From NCBI RefSeq assembly GCF_004634425.1, contig NZ_SBJL01000001.1:1337001-1401000 (forward strand): DNA of 64,000 nt, read 5' to 3'. This stretch comes from Vitreimonas flagellata (GTDB lineage: Bacteria > Pseudomonadota > Alphaproteobacteria > Caulobacterales > Aquidulcibacteraceae). Of this stretch, positions 7,507 through 16,682 are shown one piece after another (within the stretch, counting starts at the first letter, position 1; every line of letters begins with the position of its first letter). Both the position numbers and the translations under genes were made by a program. The notes beneath the pieces are model-generated. The model saw nothing but the letters and a program-made list of their open reading frames with translations. It was not told the DNA's origin and did no database searches.

Positions 7507-9183
7507 TCACATATTCGCGTAGTTCGGACCGCCGCCGCCTTCCGGCGTCACCCAATTGATATTCTGACTTGGGTCTTTGATATCGCACGTTTTGCAGTGA
7601 ACGCAGTTTTGCGCGTTAATCTGGAAGCGCGGATTTGCCCCTGCATCGTCATAAAGCACTTCGTACACGCCAGCTGGGCAATATCGTGTCGCCGGCTCGG
7701 CGTATTCAGGGAGGTTTACCTTGATCGGGATCGACGGGTCCCTGAGCGTCAGGTGCGCCGGCTGGTCTTCCTCGTGGTTGGTGTTCGAGAGATAGACCGA
7801 CGAGAGCTTGTCGAACGTCAGCACGCCGTCGGGCTTCGGATACACGATCGGCTTGTGCTTGCTGGCCTTATCCAGCGACGCATAATCAGCCTTGCCGTGC
7901 TTCAGCGTGCCGAAGAACGAGACGCCGCCCAGCAAAGTCGTCGTCCACATATCGAACATGCCGAGCACACCGCCGAAGAAGGCGCCAAAGCGCGTCAGCA
8001 GCGGCTTCGCATTCCGCACGCGGTTGAGGTCCTTATAGACCTCGCTCTCGCGATACGCGGTTTCATACGCTTCGAGCGTATCGCGTTGGCGGCCTTCTTG
8101 AATCGCTTCGAACGCGGCTTCGGCAGCCATCATGCCGGTCTTCATGGCGTTGTGGCTGCCCTTGATGCGCGGCACGTTCACGAAGCCAGCCGAACAGCCA
8201 ATCAAAGCGCCGCCCGGAAACGCAAGCTTCGGCACCGATTGCAGGCCGCCTTCCGTGATCGCGCGCGCGCCATAGGCGATGCGCTTGCCGCCCTCGATGT
8301 GCTGGCGAATTTCGGGATGCAGCTTGTGCTGTTGGAAAATGTCGAACGGCGAGAGGTATGGGTTCTTGTAGTTCAAGTGCACCACGTAGCCGACCGAAAC
8401 GTAGCGCTCGCCCCAATGGTACAAGAACGAGCCGCCGCCGGTTTGGCCGTCGAGAGGCCAGCCGACCGTGTGTACGACAGCACCCGGCTTGTGCTTGTCC
8501 GCCGGCACTTCCCAGAGTTCTTTGATGCCGATGCCGAATTTTTGCGGCTGCGATTTCGCCGCCAAATCATAGCGCTTTTGCAGCACTTTCGCGAGCGACC
8601 CACGCACGCCTTCGGCGATCAGCACGTACTTGCCGTGCAATTCCATGCCGGGCTGATAGTCCGGCTTCTTGTGGCCGTCCTTGGCGATGCCGAACACGCC
8701 AGCGACAACGCCCTTCAGCGCACCATTCTCGTCATACACCGGCTCGGACGCCGCCATGCCCGGATAGATTTCAACGCCAAGCTCTTCGGCTTGACCGGCC
8801 ATCCATTTCGTCAGGTTCGACAACGACGCGATGTAATTGCCGTGATTGTTCATCAGCGGCGGCATCATGAAGGTGGGCAAATCCGCAGAGCCCGCTGGGC
8901 CTAAGAATTTGAATTGGTCGCTCGTCACTTCGGTTTCGAGCGGCGCGCCTTTTTCTTTCCAATCCGGGATGAGCTGATTGAGACCGCTCGGATCGATCAC
9001 CGCGCCCGAGAGAATATGCGCGCCAATCTCGGCGCCCTTCTCCAGCACCGCGACAGAAACTTCCGCACCGGCTTCGGCCGCGAGCTGCTTTAGCCGGATC
9101 GCCGCCGACAAACCCGCGGGCCCGCCGCCAATGATGACGACGTCATATTCCATCGCCTCGCGTGCGATCTCTTCCTCGGCCAT
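7507..9183 (-). CDS. Electron transfer flavoprotein-ubiquinone oxidoreductase
   Basis: ETF-QO carries electrons from ETF (fatty-acid and amino-acid dehydrogenases) to ubiquinone at the inner membrane. The 558 residues include the FAD dinucleotide motif YDVVIIGGGPAGLSAAIRLK near the start and the C-terminal 4Fe-4S ligands in YCPAGVYE and NCVHCKTCDIKDP. Length matches the family. The chosen ATG (9183) has GAAGGG upstream; an in-frame ATG ten codons later is the alternative. It is the first gene of a leftward run with the TPR genes, ispE and the WecA-like gene. Confidence 0.95.
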   Translation of the reverse strand: MAEEEIAREAMEYDVVIIGGGPAGLSAAIRLKQLAAEAGAEVSVAVLEKGAEIGAHILSGAVIDPSGLNQLIPDWKEKGAPLETEVTSDQFKFLGPAGSADLPTFMMPPLMNNHGNYIASLSNLTKWMAGQAEELGVEIYPGMAASEPVYDENGALKGVVAGVFGIAKDGHKKPDYQPGMELHGKYVLIAEGVRGSLAKVLQKRYDLAAKSQPQKFGIGIKELWEVPADKHKPGAVVHTVGWPLDGQTGGGSFLYHWGERYVSVGYVVHLNYKNPYLSPFDIFQQHKLHPEIRQHIEGGKRIAYGARAITEGGLQSVPKLAFPGGALIGCSAGFVNVPRIKGSHNAMKTGMMAAEAAFEAIQEGRQRDTLEAYETAYRESEVYKDLNRVRNAKPLLTRFGAFFGGVLGMFDMWTTTLLGGVSFFGTLKHGKADYASLDKASKHKPIVYPKPDGVLTFDKLSSVYLSNTNHEEDQPAHLTLRDPSIPIKVNLPEYAEPATRYCPAGVYEVLYDDAGANPRFQINAQNCVHCKTCDIKDPSQNINWVTPEGGGGPNYANM

Positions 9184-9307
9184 TTCCAACCCTTCGTTTC
9201 CATCCAGCCCGACAAGCGTCCTCCCACGCCTTATCAAAGCTGCAAACAACCCGCGCAAGGCGACGTGAAGCTTTGTCGTTTCCTTCGAGTCCCGGCACAA
9301 TGGATAG

Positions 9308-10114
9308 ATGGACGCAGACCTAGCTCAGCCAGCCGCACGCGCGCTGCTCGCCTTCTGGCGCGCCGCGGGCGTCGATATGGACGAGGCGGAGGCCGTTTAC
9401 GCGTCGGCGCCGGTTGCCGCTCCGGTGCGCGAGGTCAGCGCCCCGGTTCCCAAGCCGAAGCCAAAGGTCGCCGCGGCAGACGCCACCGTCGAGAACGCCC
9501 GCGCGATGGCGGCGGCGGCCAAAACCATTGCCGAGCTTCGAGCAGCTGTGGAAGACTTCGACGGCTGCGCCCTGAAGCGAACGGCCCGGAATACCGTGTT
9601 TTCCGATGGCGTGGACGATGCGCCGGTGCTGCTGATCGGCGAAGCGCCGGGCAAGGACGAGGACGAGCAAGGCAAGCCGTTCGTCGGCCGCTCCGGCCAG
9701 CTGCTAGACCGGATGCTCGCCCAGATCGGGCTGGATCGCCGCAGCAACGTGCTGATTTCAAACACAATCTACTGGCGTCCTCCTGGCAACCGCGACCCCA
9801 CCCAGGGTGAGATCGTGGCCTGCTTGCCCTTCGTGGAACGCCTCATCGAATTGTCCCGCCCCAAGCTCCTGATCCTCACTGGCAAGGCCGCCGCCCAGAC
9901 GGTGCTCAAGCGCGAGGATGCAGTGACCCGTATGCGCGGGCGTAAATTGAATTACACTCGCGAGGGGTTAGAGGCGCCCGTCAACGCGCTGGTCATGCTT
10001 CATCCCGCATATCTCCTGCGTCAGCCGCAGCAAAAGCGGCAGGCGTGGGCGGATCTCTTGCTTGCCGAAACCTGGCTCGATGAGTTGGGCGTCGCACGGG
10101 GGGCTCGCCCTTGA
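9308..10114 (+). CDS. Uracil-DNA glycosylase, family 4-like
   Basis: Removes uracil from DNA in base-excision repair. After about 75 residues of Ala/Pro-rich N-terminus come the family core motifs: LIGEAPGKDEDEQGKPFVGRSG (active site), WRPPGNRDPTQGEI, ILTGKAAAQ and the C-terminal HPAYLLR. Classical family-4 enzymes bind 4Fe-4S through four cysteines. Here I see one in DGCALKRTA and one in VACLPF, while the CxxC partner and the Cys before RPPGNR (here Trp) are absent. From memory, this pattern occurs in other alphaproteobacterial members. It is divergent from ETF-QO and followed closely by the transglycosylase gene. Confidence 0.85.
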   Translation: MDADLAQPAARALLAFWRAAGVDMDEAEAVYASAPVAAPVREVSAPVPKPKPKVAAADATVENARAMAAAAKTIAELRAAVEDFDGCALKRTARNTVFSDGVDDAPVLLIGEAPGKDEDEQGKPFVGRSGQLLDRMLAQIGLDRRSNVLISNTIYWRPPGNRDPTQGEIVACLPFVERLIELSRPKLLILTGKAAAQTVLKREDAVTRMRGRKLNYTREGLEAPVNALVMLHPAYLLRQPQQKRQAWADLLLAETWLDELGVARGARP

Positions 10115-10140
10115 TCGCTGGATTTTGCCGGAAGGCCACG

Positions 10141-11730
10141 ATGACGTTTCGCACCGCCCTCGCCGCTTTCTCGGTCGCGGCAGCTATTGTCGCCCCAGCG
10201 GCCGCCCAGGATCAGCACCAGCGCATCATCGCGCTTTCCGAACAAGACGAAGCCGCCTACCGCGCCGCGTTCGAGGCGATCGAGGTCGGCAATTGGCGCG
10301 GGGTCAGTTCCTCGCTCGCCCGTACCGACGACGACGTGCTTGAGGGCGTGGTCCGCGGGCGCATGCTGATCACGCGCTCCTATCGCGGCAGCTGGGGCGA
10401 ATATACAAGCTGGCTCAATCGCTACGGCGATTATGGCATGGCCAACGCGGTCTATGACCGCGCCATGGATTCACGCTCGCGCCGCGCCCGTCGCAACGGC
10501 ACGCGCGCGCCGGATCCGCAAGCGGCCGGTTCGCGCCGTTTGCCCGGCACGCCGCCCGCGATCGTCGGCGATAGCGCTTCCGCACGCGTCGCCATCGAAC
10601 GCATCGCCGAACGCATGGGCGTGGGCGACATGGAAGGCGCGCGTTCGCTGGCGTACGCACAAGTCGGCGGGCCGCGTTCGGGCCAAGCCGAATGGCAGCT
10701 CGGGCTCATCGCCTATCGCGAACACAATTACGCAGAAGCGATCCGCCAATTCGAAGCCTCCGCCCAATGGCCGCATCATGGCGGCTGGGCGTTCGCAGGC
10801 GTGCATTATTGGGCCGCACGTTCTCGTCTCGCCGCTGGCGAAACGGAGGGCGTCGTGCAGCACCTGGAAGCCGCCGCACAGCGCCCGTGGACGTTCTACG
10901 GCCAACTCGCCGAAATTCAGCTCGGTCGCGACAGTGCGTTACGCTTCGATGCGCCACGCGTTGAGCCCGGCGAACTCGAGCGCTTCATCGAACGATATCC
11001 CGCCGCCCGTCGCGCCGCAGCGCTCGCGCAATTGGGCCGCCTCTCCGAAGTCGAACTCGAACTGCGCCGCCTGCACGCCGATTTGAGCTCGGACGACGAT
11101 CGTACATTCCTCGCGCTGGCCATCGCGCTGCAAGCGCCAGCGGCGCAATTGCGCGCTGCCGAATATGGTGGCCGCGACATGGCCGCGGGCTTTTGCCCCA
11201 CCACAAGCTTCGAGCCCGACAACGGCTTCTCGCTCGACCGGGCGCTCGTTTACGCAATTGTGCGCCAAGAGAGCTATTTCAATCCGAAGGCTGTCAGCGT
11301 CTCGAACGCGCGCGGCTTGATGCAATTGCTGCCGTCAACGGCGCGCGACATGGATCGTTCGCACAATTATCGCCGCAACCCGGCGCCGCTGTTCGAACCG
11401 GGCCTCAACATGCGCCTCGGCCAAGACTACATCGAATGGCTGATGACTGAATTCCACAACGACGGCGATCTAGGCCGCGTGTTCGCCGCGTACAATGGCG
11501 GCCCAGGCTGGCTCTCGCGTTGGGTGGCGACACAGCCGGTCGACATCGATCCGCTGTTGCTGCTCGAATTCCTGCCGCGCGCCGAAAGCCGCGATTATGC
11601 CGAGCGTGCGCTTTCGCATATGGCGCTGTGCCGCCGTTCGTATGGCCAGCCGACGCCGGAGCTGGATCGCATCGCCGGCGGCGGCGCGGCGATCTATACA
11701 CCGCTCGACTCTCGCACCGCCTCGCGCTGA
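10141..11730 (+). CDS. Soluble lytic murein transglycosylase (Slt70-like)
   Basis: A periplasmic enzyme that cleaves the MurNAc-GlcNAc bond of peptidoglycan to give 1,6-anhydro ends. The 529-residue protein has a signal peptide (MTFRTALAAFSVAAAIVAPAAAQ), a long alpha-helical superhelix (about residues 25-355), and a C-terminal SLT domain. The SLT domain has the catalytic glutamate in YAIVRQESYFNP, then NARGLMQLLPSTA and AAYNGGPG. GGAAGG precedes the ATG at 10141; a TTG 30 bases upstream lacks this support. The 3' end overlaps the convergent GT2 gene by 37 bases. Confidence 0.92.
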   Translation: MTFRTALAAFSVAAAIVAPAAAQDQHQRIIALSEQDEAAYRAAFEAIEVGNWRGVSSSLARTDDDVLEGVVRGRMLITRSYRGSWGEYTSWLNRYGDYGMANAVYDRAMDSRSRRARRNGTRAPDPQAAGSRRLPGTPPAIVGDSASARVAIERIAERMGVGDMEGARSLAYAQVGGPRSGQAEWQLGLIAYREHNYAEAIRQFEASAQWPHHGGWAFAGVHYWAARSRLAAGETEGVVQHLEAAAQRPWTFYGQLAEIQLGRDSALRFDAPRVEPGELERFIERYPAARRAAALAQLGRLSEVELELRRLHADLSSDDDRTFLALAIALQAPAAQLRAAEYGGRDMAAGFCPTTSFEPDNGFSLDRALVYAIVRQESYFNPKAVSVSNARGLMQLLPSTARDMDRSHNYRRNPAPLFEPGLNMRLGQDYIEWLMTEFHNDGDLGRVFAAYNGGPGWLSRWVATQPVDIDPLLLLEFLPRAESRDYAERALSHMALCRRSYGQPTPELDRIAGGGAAIYTPLDSRTASR

Positions 11731-12266
11731 GCCACGATCTCGGTTTCAAGCAAATGCAAACGTCGCCCGCCAATACGGCGCGCGATGTCGTCGCCATAGC
11801 CGCCGACGGAATCATACAGAGCGCGCGAGATCAGAAGCCCTTGCGCCGCATAGGGCAGCTTGAGCCAGCGCGCGCGGAACTGCGCCCAGGCGAGATCAAT
11901 CCCGCGCGCATCACCGTCAAACACAAGTTTGAACACAGTCGCGCGTTCGCGTGCATTGGGATGCGCCATGAAGCGCTCGACGTCGCTCGCCCACCCTGGC
12001 GCGAGCACGCTGGTCGCTGGCAAGAACAACAGCCAAGGCGCTTTGACGAGCGTGACGCCCGCACGAATCTGCGCCACACGCCCCGCCTCGCCCGCCACGA
12101 TATCGCAACCGGCCGCATCGGCGATCTCAAGCGTTTCATCGCGTGAGCCGCCATCGCTGACGATCACCTGCTTCACCACGCCATGCGCGACGCCATCGAC
12201 CAGCGGCGACAAAGCACGCGGCAGCGCGCGCGCCGAATTCAGCGTGGGGATAATCACCGAAATCAT
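11694..12266 (-). CDS. Small family-2 glycosyltransferase
   Basis: A 190-residue GT-A fold enzyme. The ISVIIPTLNSARALPRAL start, the QVIVSDGGSRDETLEIA strand with the nucleotide-binding aspartate, and GEAGRVAQIRAG match the short GT2 group often named TIGR04283-like. The usual DxD is not obvious in the middle segment (LLFLPATSVL), which may weaken the glycosyltransferase assignment. The ATG at 12266 is preferred to a GTG three codons upstream. It lies just after the large flagellar-block TPR gene in the same direction. Acceptor and sugar are unknown. Confidence 0.7.
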   Translation of the reverse strand: MISVIIPTLNSARALPRALSPLVDGVAHGVVKQVIVSDGGSRDETLEIADAAGCDIVAGEAGRVAQIRAGVTLVKAPWLLFLPATSVLAPGWASDVERFMAHPNARERATVFKLVFDGDARGIDLAWAQFRARWLKLPYAAQGLLISRALYDSVGGYGDDIARRIGGRRLHLLETEIVAQREAVRESSGV

Positions 12267-12340
12267 GAGAGCCACACACTAGACGTCGCGCAGACGCTTG
12301 GCTTTGGAAAATTGCGCTTTAACCGCGCTTTGTCGCGAAA

Positions 12341-15300
12341 CTAGGCGCCAGCCGCCGGCGTGGGGCGCGCGGGCGCAGGTGTTGCGGCGGCTTGCGGCGG
12401 CGGCGCGGCGGGCTGGCCGGGTGTCGTCGGCGCAGCAGGTGCGCCCGGTGTCGGTGCGCTAGGCGCTGCATTGGCGGCGCTCTGCACCGCCTCTTCCGTC
12501 ATGCGCGCGCGCAGGCGCTCCATGAAGCGGCCCATCAGATCCGTGCGCGCGACGGCGCGTGCAACATCACGAATGGCGGAGCCTTCCGCGTGCACGCCCG
12601 ACGCCACCACTTCGAACGCGTCCGCTTCCGGCGTGTTCGCCATGTCGCCCGCGTACTCGCGATAAAGCGCGCGCACGCCGTCGTTATTGTGAGCCAGCGT
12701 CAACGCGACGGCGGCGCGCAGCACCGCCTCGCGCCCATGCGCCTCAAGCGGTTGCGCGCGATTGCGCATGCCGAGCAAGGTGCGGAGTTCAACGGCTGCC
12801 CGCTCCCAATCACGGGCGCGCCATGCCGCTTCCGCGCGCACGCGCTGCGCATCTTCGCTGCGGTCGCGCTCCACCAATTCGGCTGCGGCATCGAGACGGC
12901 CGAGATCGAGCAGCGCGCGTGCTTCGAGAATGCGTCGATCGCCCAGCAAGTTCGCCGGCATGTTCGCCACACGCGATGTGGAGAGCGCGACCAGCGCCTG
13001 ATCGGGCTTCTGATCCATCAAATAGATCGCAGCGAGATCAGCGGCGACTTGCGCGCGGCTCAAGCCCATCAAGCGCTCATCGACTTGATATTGCAGCAAC
13101 TGTGCGGCCTGCTCCAACAGATCGACATGCACAAGGCGGCCGGCGAGCAAGCGCACAATGCGGTCGCCGTTCGGACCGACGGGTGTGAGATCGCTGAATT
13201 CGTAGAAGAGCCCAAGCGCCTGGATCGGCTCCAAGCGATCGGCTTCGCCATCCAGGAAAAGCCGCTCGAACAACGTCGTCATGTCGGCGCGCAATTGGCG
13301 CGCGGCGGGATCACTCGGGAAGCGATCGGCCGCGATCCGCATCGTCGCCAAAGCCTCGCGCCAGCGGCCAAGCTCTGAGTACGCCTCGCCCAACATGCCG
13401 ACGATGGCAAGTTCGGTCGCATCGCCGCGCCAGCGGAAGCGCAACGCTTCCAGCGGCTCCACCGCATCCACCGCGCGCATCAAGCCAGCTTGGCGGCGCA
13501 AGCGAATGGCTTCCACCGCCGCGGCCACCGCAACTTCCTCGTCGCGCGCGCGGGACAATTCATCGAACACGGTTAGCGCTTGTTCGCTTTGGCCGCGCGC
13601 GCCCATCACGCGCGCCTCGACCAAGCGCGCCTGCAGGCGCATGGACGCATCGCGCGCCTGCCCCATCGCCGCACGCGCGGCAGTCTCAGCGGCGGCATGG
13701 TCGTTCAGTTCAAACGCCGCACGCGCCAACGCCAATTGGAAGCGCGCACGCCATGCCGGCGGGTGTTCTTCCAACGCGCCGGCGCCACGTTCCAGCTCGC
13801 GCCGTGCCGCCGGCCAATCCTTGCGCAGCGACGCGGCATAGCCGCGCCACAGCGCAGCAGACGGATTGGACGCCAAGGTCGTTGAAGTCAGATCGCCATC
13901 GGCCGCACCGGAACGGCCCATCATCACGTTGGCTGCGCCGCGCATCAGGCGATACTCAGGATCGAGTTCGACCATCTCGCCTTGATTGATCGCTACGATC
14001 CGCAGTGCGCCCAAGGCTTCGGGCGCCAAATCGTTTTGCAACAAGAAGCGTGCAAGCTCCATGCGCGCCTCCACAGGCGCGCCTTCGCCGACACCTTCGT
14101 TCGCCGCCGCGCGTGAGAGCGCGTCGATGCGATCGCGCACTTGCGCCAAATCCATGCCAGCTTGCGCCGCGGCCGTGGACGCAGCGCCGTCGTCCATCGC
14201 GGCTTCAAGCATCGCGGCGCTCATTTCGTCCGCTGCTTGCGTGGGCGCACTGGACGCCAACATGCCATCGCCGCGCGAGACCACCAGATTGCCGCCGTTA
14301 AAGGCGACGTTCAGCCCGTCCGCACGCAATTCAACAACGCCGCCATGCGCCGATGGCAGCACGGCCGCCTCGACCATCGCGCGGCGCGCATCGATGCCGC
14401 GCGGCGCGCCGCCGAGCAGCGCCACCGCGATGCGGTCGCCCACTTCGGGATCGCGCACGTAACGCACGACGCCTTCGCGTCCGAAATTCGCCGTGAGACG
14501 CCCGCGTCCATCCGGCATCACTTCGCGCGTCAATGTCGCTGGCGCGCCAGCGTCCGCGCGCGGGCCAAGCGTGAACGTCCATGAGGCGTCGTTTGCGGCT
14601 GCGGCGACTTGCACGTCCGGCTGAGCGGCGATGCGCAAACCCAGCACGCCTTCGCCTTGCACGACCTCGACATCTTGGTGACGCCGGCCTGCGCGGGCGA
14701 CGCCGCTCATATCGACGCGGCCTGTTGCGTCGAACAAAAGCCAGATCGCCTCGCCACGACGGAACGCCGCCGCGCGCGCCGGGCTCGGCCACGTCACGGT
14801 GACGCGCGTGACATTCGCCTCTTCCACCAATCGCACTTGGCCGACGCCATTGACCGGGCGCAGCGGCACAGTGGGTGCTGCCGTCGCGCCTTGATTGGCG
14901 GGCGTGGTCGCGGGTTGATTGGTTTCAACAGGCGGCGTGAGCAGATCAATGACGACGCGATTGCCATCGACGAAATGGCGCTGGCGTACGCCGTGATCCA
15001 AAGTGAGCTGCAAACGCACCGGCGCGCCGGCGGCGCTGATGCGACGCACCTCGCGCACGTAGCGCGGCAGGGTCGAACGAATTTCCGCGAGATCGATGTC
15101 GGCCACGCGCGAGAAGCGCAGTTCGAGACGATTGCCTTGCAGCACGGGCGTGACCGTGGTCGGCGCTTCGAAACGGAACGCGAGGCGCGTGTAAGCATCC
15201 TGCACGCCGACGTCGACTGTTGCGGTCGCAGCCGGCGCGAAGCGTTGTTGCGGCGGCGGTGATGCAGCCTGAGTGCGGGCCGGCGGTGGCGGCGGTGGAG

Positions 15301-15592
15301 GCGCTGCTGGCGGCGGCGCGGGTGGCGATGCGCGCGTCGGCGTTGGCGTTTCCGCAACCGTGACATTCGGCGGCACCGGCGTTGAACCGCGAATTTCACC
15401 GGCCTCTTCACTAACTGGCGCGCTGGCCGAAGCAGCGGGCGGCGCCGGCGGCGCGGTTTGCGTCTCTGCAGCAGCAGGCGCCGGCGCAGGCGTTTCCGCC
15501 GGCACCGTCAGCTGCATGGGCTGCGCGACCACCGGCGGCGCTGCAATCAAGGCAGCGGCGGCGATCGCCATCGGAGAGCGCAAGGATTTCAT
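12341..15592 (-). CDS. Large secreted AMIN-like / TPR protein of the flagellar cluster
   Basis: A 1083-residue exported protein. It has a signal peptide to about residue 24 and a Pro/Ala-rich linker to about 110. A beta-rich region follows to about 330, with strands like RLELRFSR and HFVDGNRVVIDLLTPP that recall AMIN or secretin-associated domains. A long helical repeat region (about 520-1040) has TPR-like pairs (GRWREALATMRIAADRFPSD), and the tail is Pro/Ala-rich. It follows motE by 50 bases in the fliL operon direction, so it is probably a flagellar accessory protein that contacts peptidoglycan or the motor. This is inference from context; no characterised homologue is recognised. Confidence 0.7.
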   Translation of the reverse strand: MKSLRSPMAIAAAALIAAPPVVAQPMQLTVPAETPAPAPAAAETQTAPPAPPAASASAPVSEEAGEIRGSTPVPPNVTVAETPTPTRASPPAPPPAAPPPPPPPARTQAASPPPQQRFAPAATATVDVGVQDAYTRLAFRFEAPTTVTPVLQGNRLELRFSRVADIDLAEIRSTLPRYVREVRRISAAGAPVRLQLTLDHGVRQRHFVDGNRVVIDLLTPPVETNQPATTPANQGATAAPTVPLRPVNGVGQVRLVEEANVTRVTVTWPSPARAAAFRRGEAIWLLFDATGRVDMSGVARAGRRHQDVEVVQGEGVLGLRIAAQPDVQVAAAANDASWTFTLGPRADAGAPATLTREVMPDGRGRLTANFGREGVVRYVRDPEVGDRIAVALLGGAPRGIDARRAMVEAAVLPSAHGGVVELRADGLNVAFNGGNLVVSRGDGMLASSAPTQAADEMSAAMLEAAMDDGAASTAAAQAGMDLAQVRDRIDALSRAAANEGVGEGAPVEARMELARFLLQNDLAPEALGALRIVAINQGEMVELDPEYRLMRGAANVMMGRSGAADGDLTSTTLASNPSAALWRGYAASLRKDWPAARRELERGAGALEEHPPAWRARFQLALARAAFELNDHAAAETAARAAMGQARDASMRLQARLVEARVMGARGQSEQALTVFDELSRARDEEVAVAAAVEAIRLRRQAGLMRAVDAVEPLEALRFRWRGDATELAIVGMLGEAYSELGRWREALATMRIAADRFPSDPAARQLRADMTTLFERLFLDGEADRLEPIQALGLFYEFSDLTPVGPNGDRIVRLLAGRLVHVDLLEQAAQLLQYQVDERLMGLSRAQVAADLAAIYLMDQKPDQALVALSTSRVANMPANLLGDRRILEARALLDLGRLDAAAELVERDRSEDAQRVRAEAAWRARDWERAAVELRTLLGMRNRAQPLEAHGREAVLRAAVALTLAHNNDGVRALYREYAGDMANTPEADAFEVVASGVHAEGSAIRDVARAVARTDLMGRFMERLRARMTEEAVQSAANAAPSAPTPGAPAAPTTPGQPAAPPPQAAATPAPARPTPAAGA

Positions 15593-15642
15593 ATCAGCAG
15601 CGCATTCACCCCCATCTTGGCCCCACGGCGTTAACCGCGCGT

Positions 15643-16362
15643 TTACCGGCCAGCACTTGGCGCGGGCGCCGCCGCACCCGTACCGCGTGAACGCTCAAGC
15701 AGATTGTCGCCACTCGTCGGCGGACGCGCGCGATCGGCCAGCATCTGCGTGAGCGCACGCGCACGCGCCGGATCCATGCGGCCCATGACTTCGGCGAGGT
15801 TCGCTTGGCGCATGCGGCTCGCAACCTGCACCAGCACGTCATCCTCAAGGCCATCAAACACCGTCGCTGCGTCCTTGGCGCGCATGCGCTGATAGACATC
15901 CACAAGGCTTGCGAGACGTTGCTCTTGCGCTTCGTCGAGTTGCCCCAGCAGATCGTTGACGTGCGTTTCGAGCGTACGCAGCTCAGTCAGGCGTTCATTC
16001 AATCGCTGCTCGGCAGCGAGCATCAGTTCGTCCTGCGTGTTATATTGCTCGGCGCGCTGGTCGAGCGATTGGCGGCGCGCCTGCAAAGCCTGCAGCACCT
16101 GCACTTCCGCCGCACTCAAGCCGGCCATCTCGGCGAGGGTTGGCGGCGCGCATTGATTGGCTGCGGGTTGCCCCGGCGCTTCCGCGTTCGTCGTTTCCGC
16201 ATGCTCAGTAGGCGCTGCATGTTCAGTCGCCGCACCCACGCCTTCGGCCACAGCCTCCGCCATCGCCACGGCTTTGAGACCGAGCACAGCGGCGACAGTC
16301 ACCATTGCCGCAGGCAGCAGGCGCACAGCGCCGCCATTCGATTGCGCAGGCTTCTTGTTCAT
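15643..16362 (-). CDS. motE: MotE-like flagellar motor accessory protein
   Basis: A 239-residue protein with one N-terminal membrane segment (about 12-35), a Glu/Ala-rich stretch, a coiled coil (about 75-150), and a C-terminal MgtE_N-like helical module (MRAKDAATVFDGLEDDVLVQ, ANLAEVMGRMDPARA). This layout matches MotE, which in rhizobia stabilises the periplasmic motor protein MotC. Its ATG overlaps the upstream DUF6468 stop by one base (TGATG), which decides the start. The family assignment is good; the precise role in this organism is inferred. Confidence 0.75.
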   Translation of the reverse strand: MNKKPAQSNGGAVRLLPAAMVTVAAVLGLKAVAMAEAVAEGVGAATEHAAPTEHAETTNAEAPGQPAANQCAPPTLAEMAGLSAAEVQVLQALQARRQSLDQRAEQYNTQDELMLAAEQRLNERLTELRTLETHVNDLLGQLDEAQEQRLASLVDVYQRMRAKDAATVFDGLEDDVLVQVASRMRQANLAEVMGRMDPARARALTQMLADRARPPTSGDNLLERSRGTGAAAPAPSAGR

Positions 16363-16682
16363 CACATGCGTCCACGAAGCGGCGCAACGTCAGCGCCGGA
16401 GCGCAAACGACCGGCGCCGAGACCCAGCCGTTCGGCCGTGCCCTTGGCGTCATTGATGCGGGCTTGAAGATCGCGGCCGGCCTCTTGCGCCGTCATGCGC
16501 AACGCGCGCACCGCGTTCTCGGCCTGCACCGTCGCTTGCGCGAGTTCGGCGGCGGCCCGCAACACGCCGTCCTGGCCCGTGCGCAGCGCCGCGAGCCTGC
16601 GATCCAGGCGCCAGAAATAAAACAAGCACGCGGCCAACATGATCGCGAGCACGACTTCGATAGCGAGTGTGATTGGGCTCAT
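16362..16682 (-). CDS. DUF6468 single-pass membrane protein of the flagellar operon
   Basis: A 106-residue protein with a clear N-terminal transmembrane helix (TLAIEVVLAIMLAACLFYFW) followed by a cytoplasmic helical segment likely to form a coiled coil (LRTGQDGVLRAAAELAQATV). It lies between fliM and motE. Its start overlaps the fliM stop as ATGA, with GGAGGGGG just upstream. Proteins of this type are seen between fliM and motE in alphaproteobacteria. The function is not known; context points to motor or switch assembly. Confidence 0.75.
   Translation of the reverse strand: MSPITLAIEVVLAIMLAACLFYFWRLDRRLAALRTGQDGVLRAAAELAQATVQAENAVRALRMTAQEAGRDLQARINDAKGTAERLGLGAGRLRSGADVAPLRGRM

Noticed and set aside
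5458-8904. A plus-strand open frame of more than 1100 codons opposite the TPR and ETF-QO genes.
   Set aside because: It is Arg/His-rich, with no domain, and is the antisense shadow of well-supported genes in GC-rich DNA.
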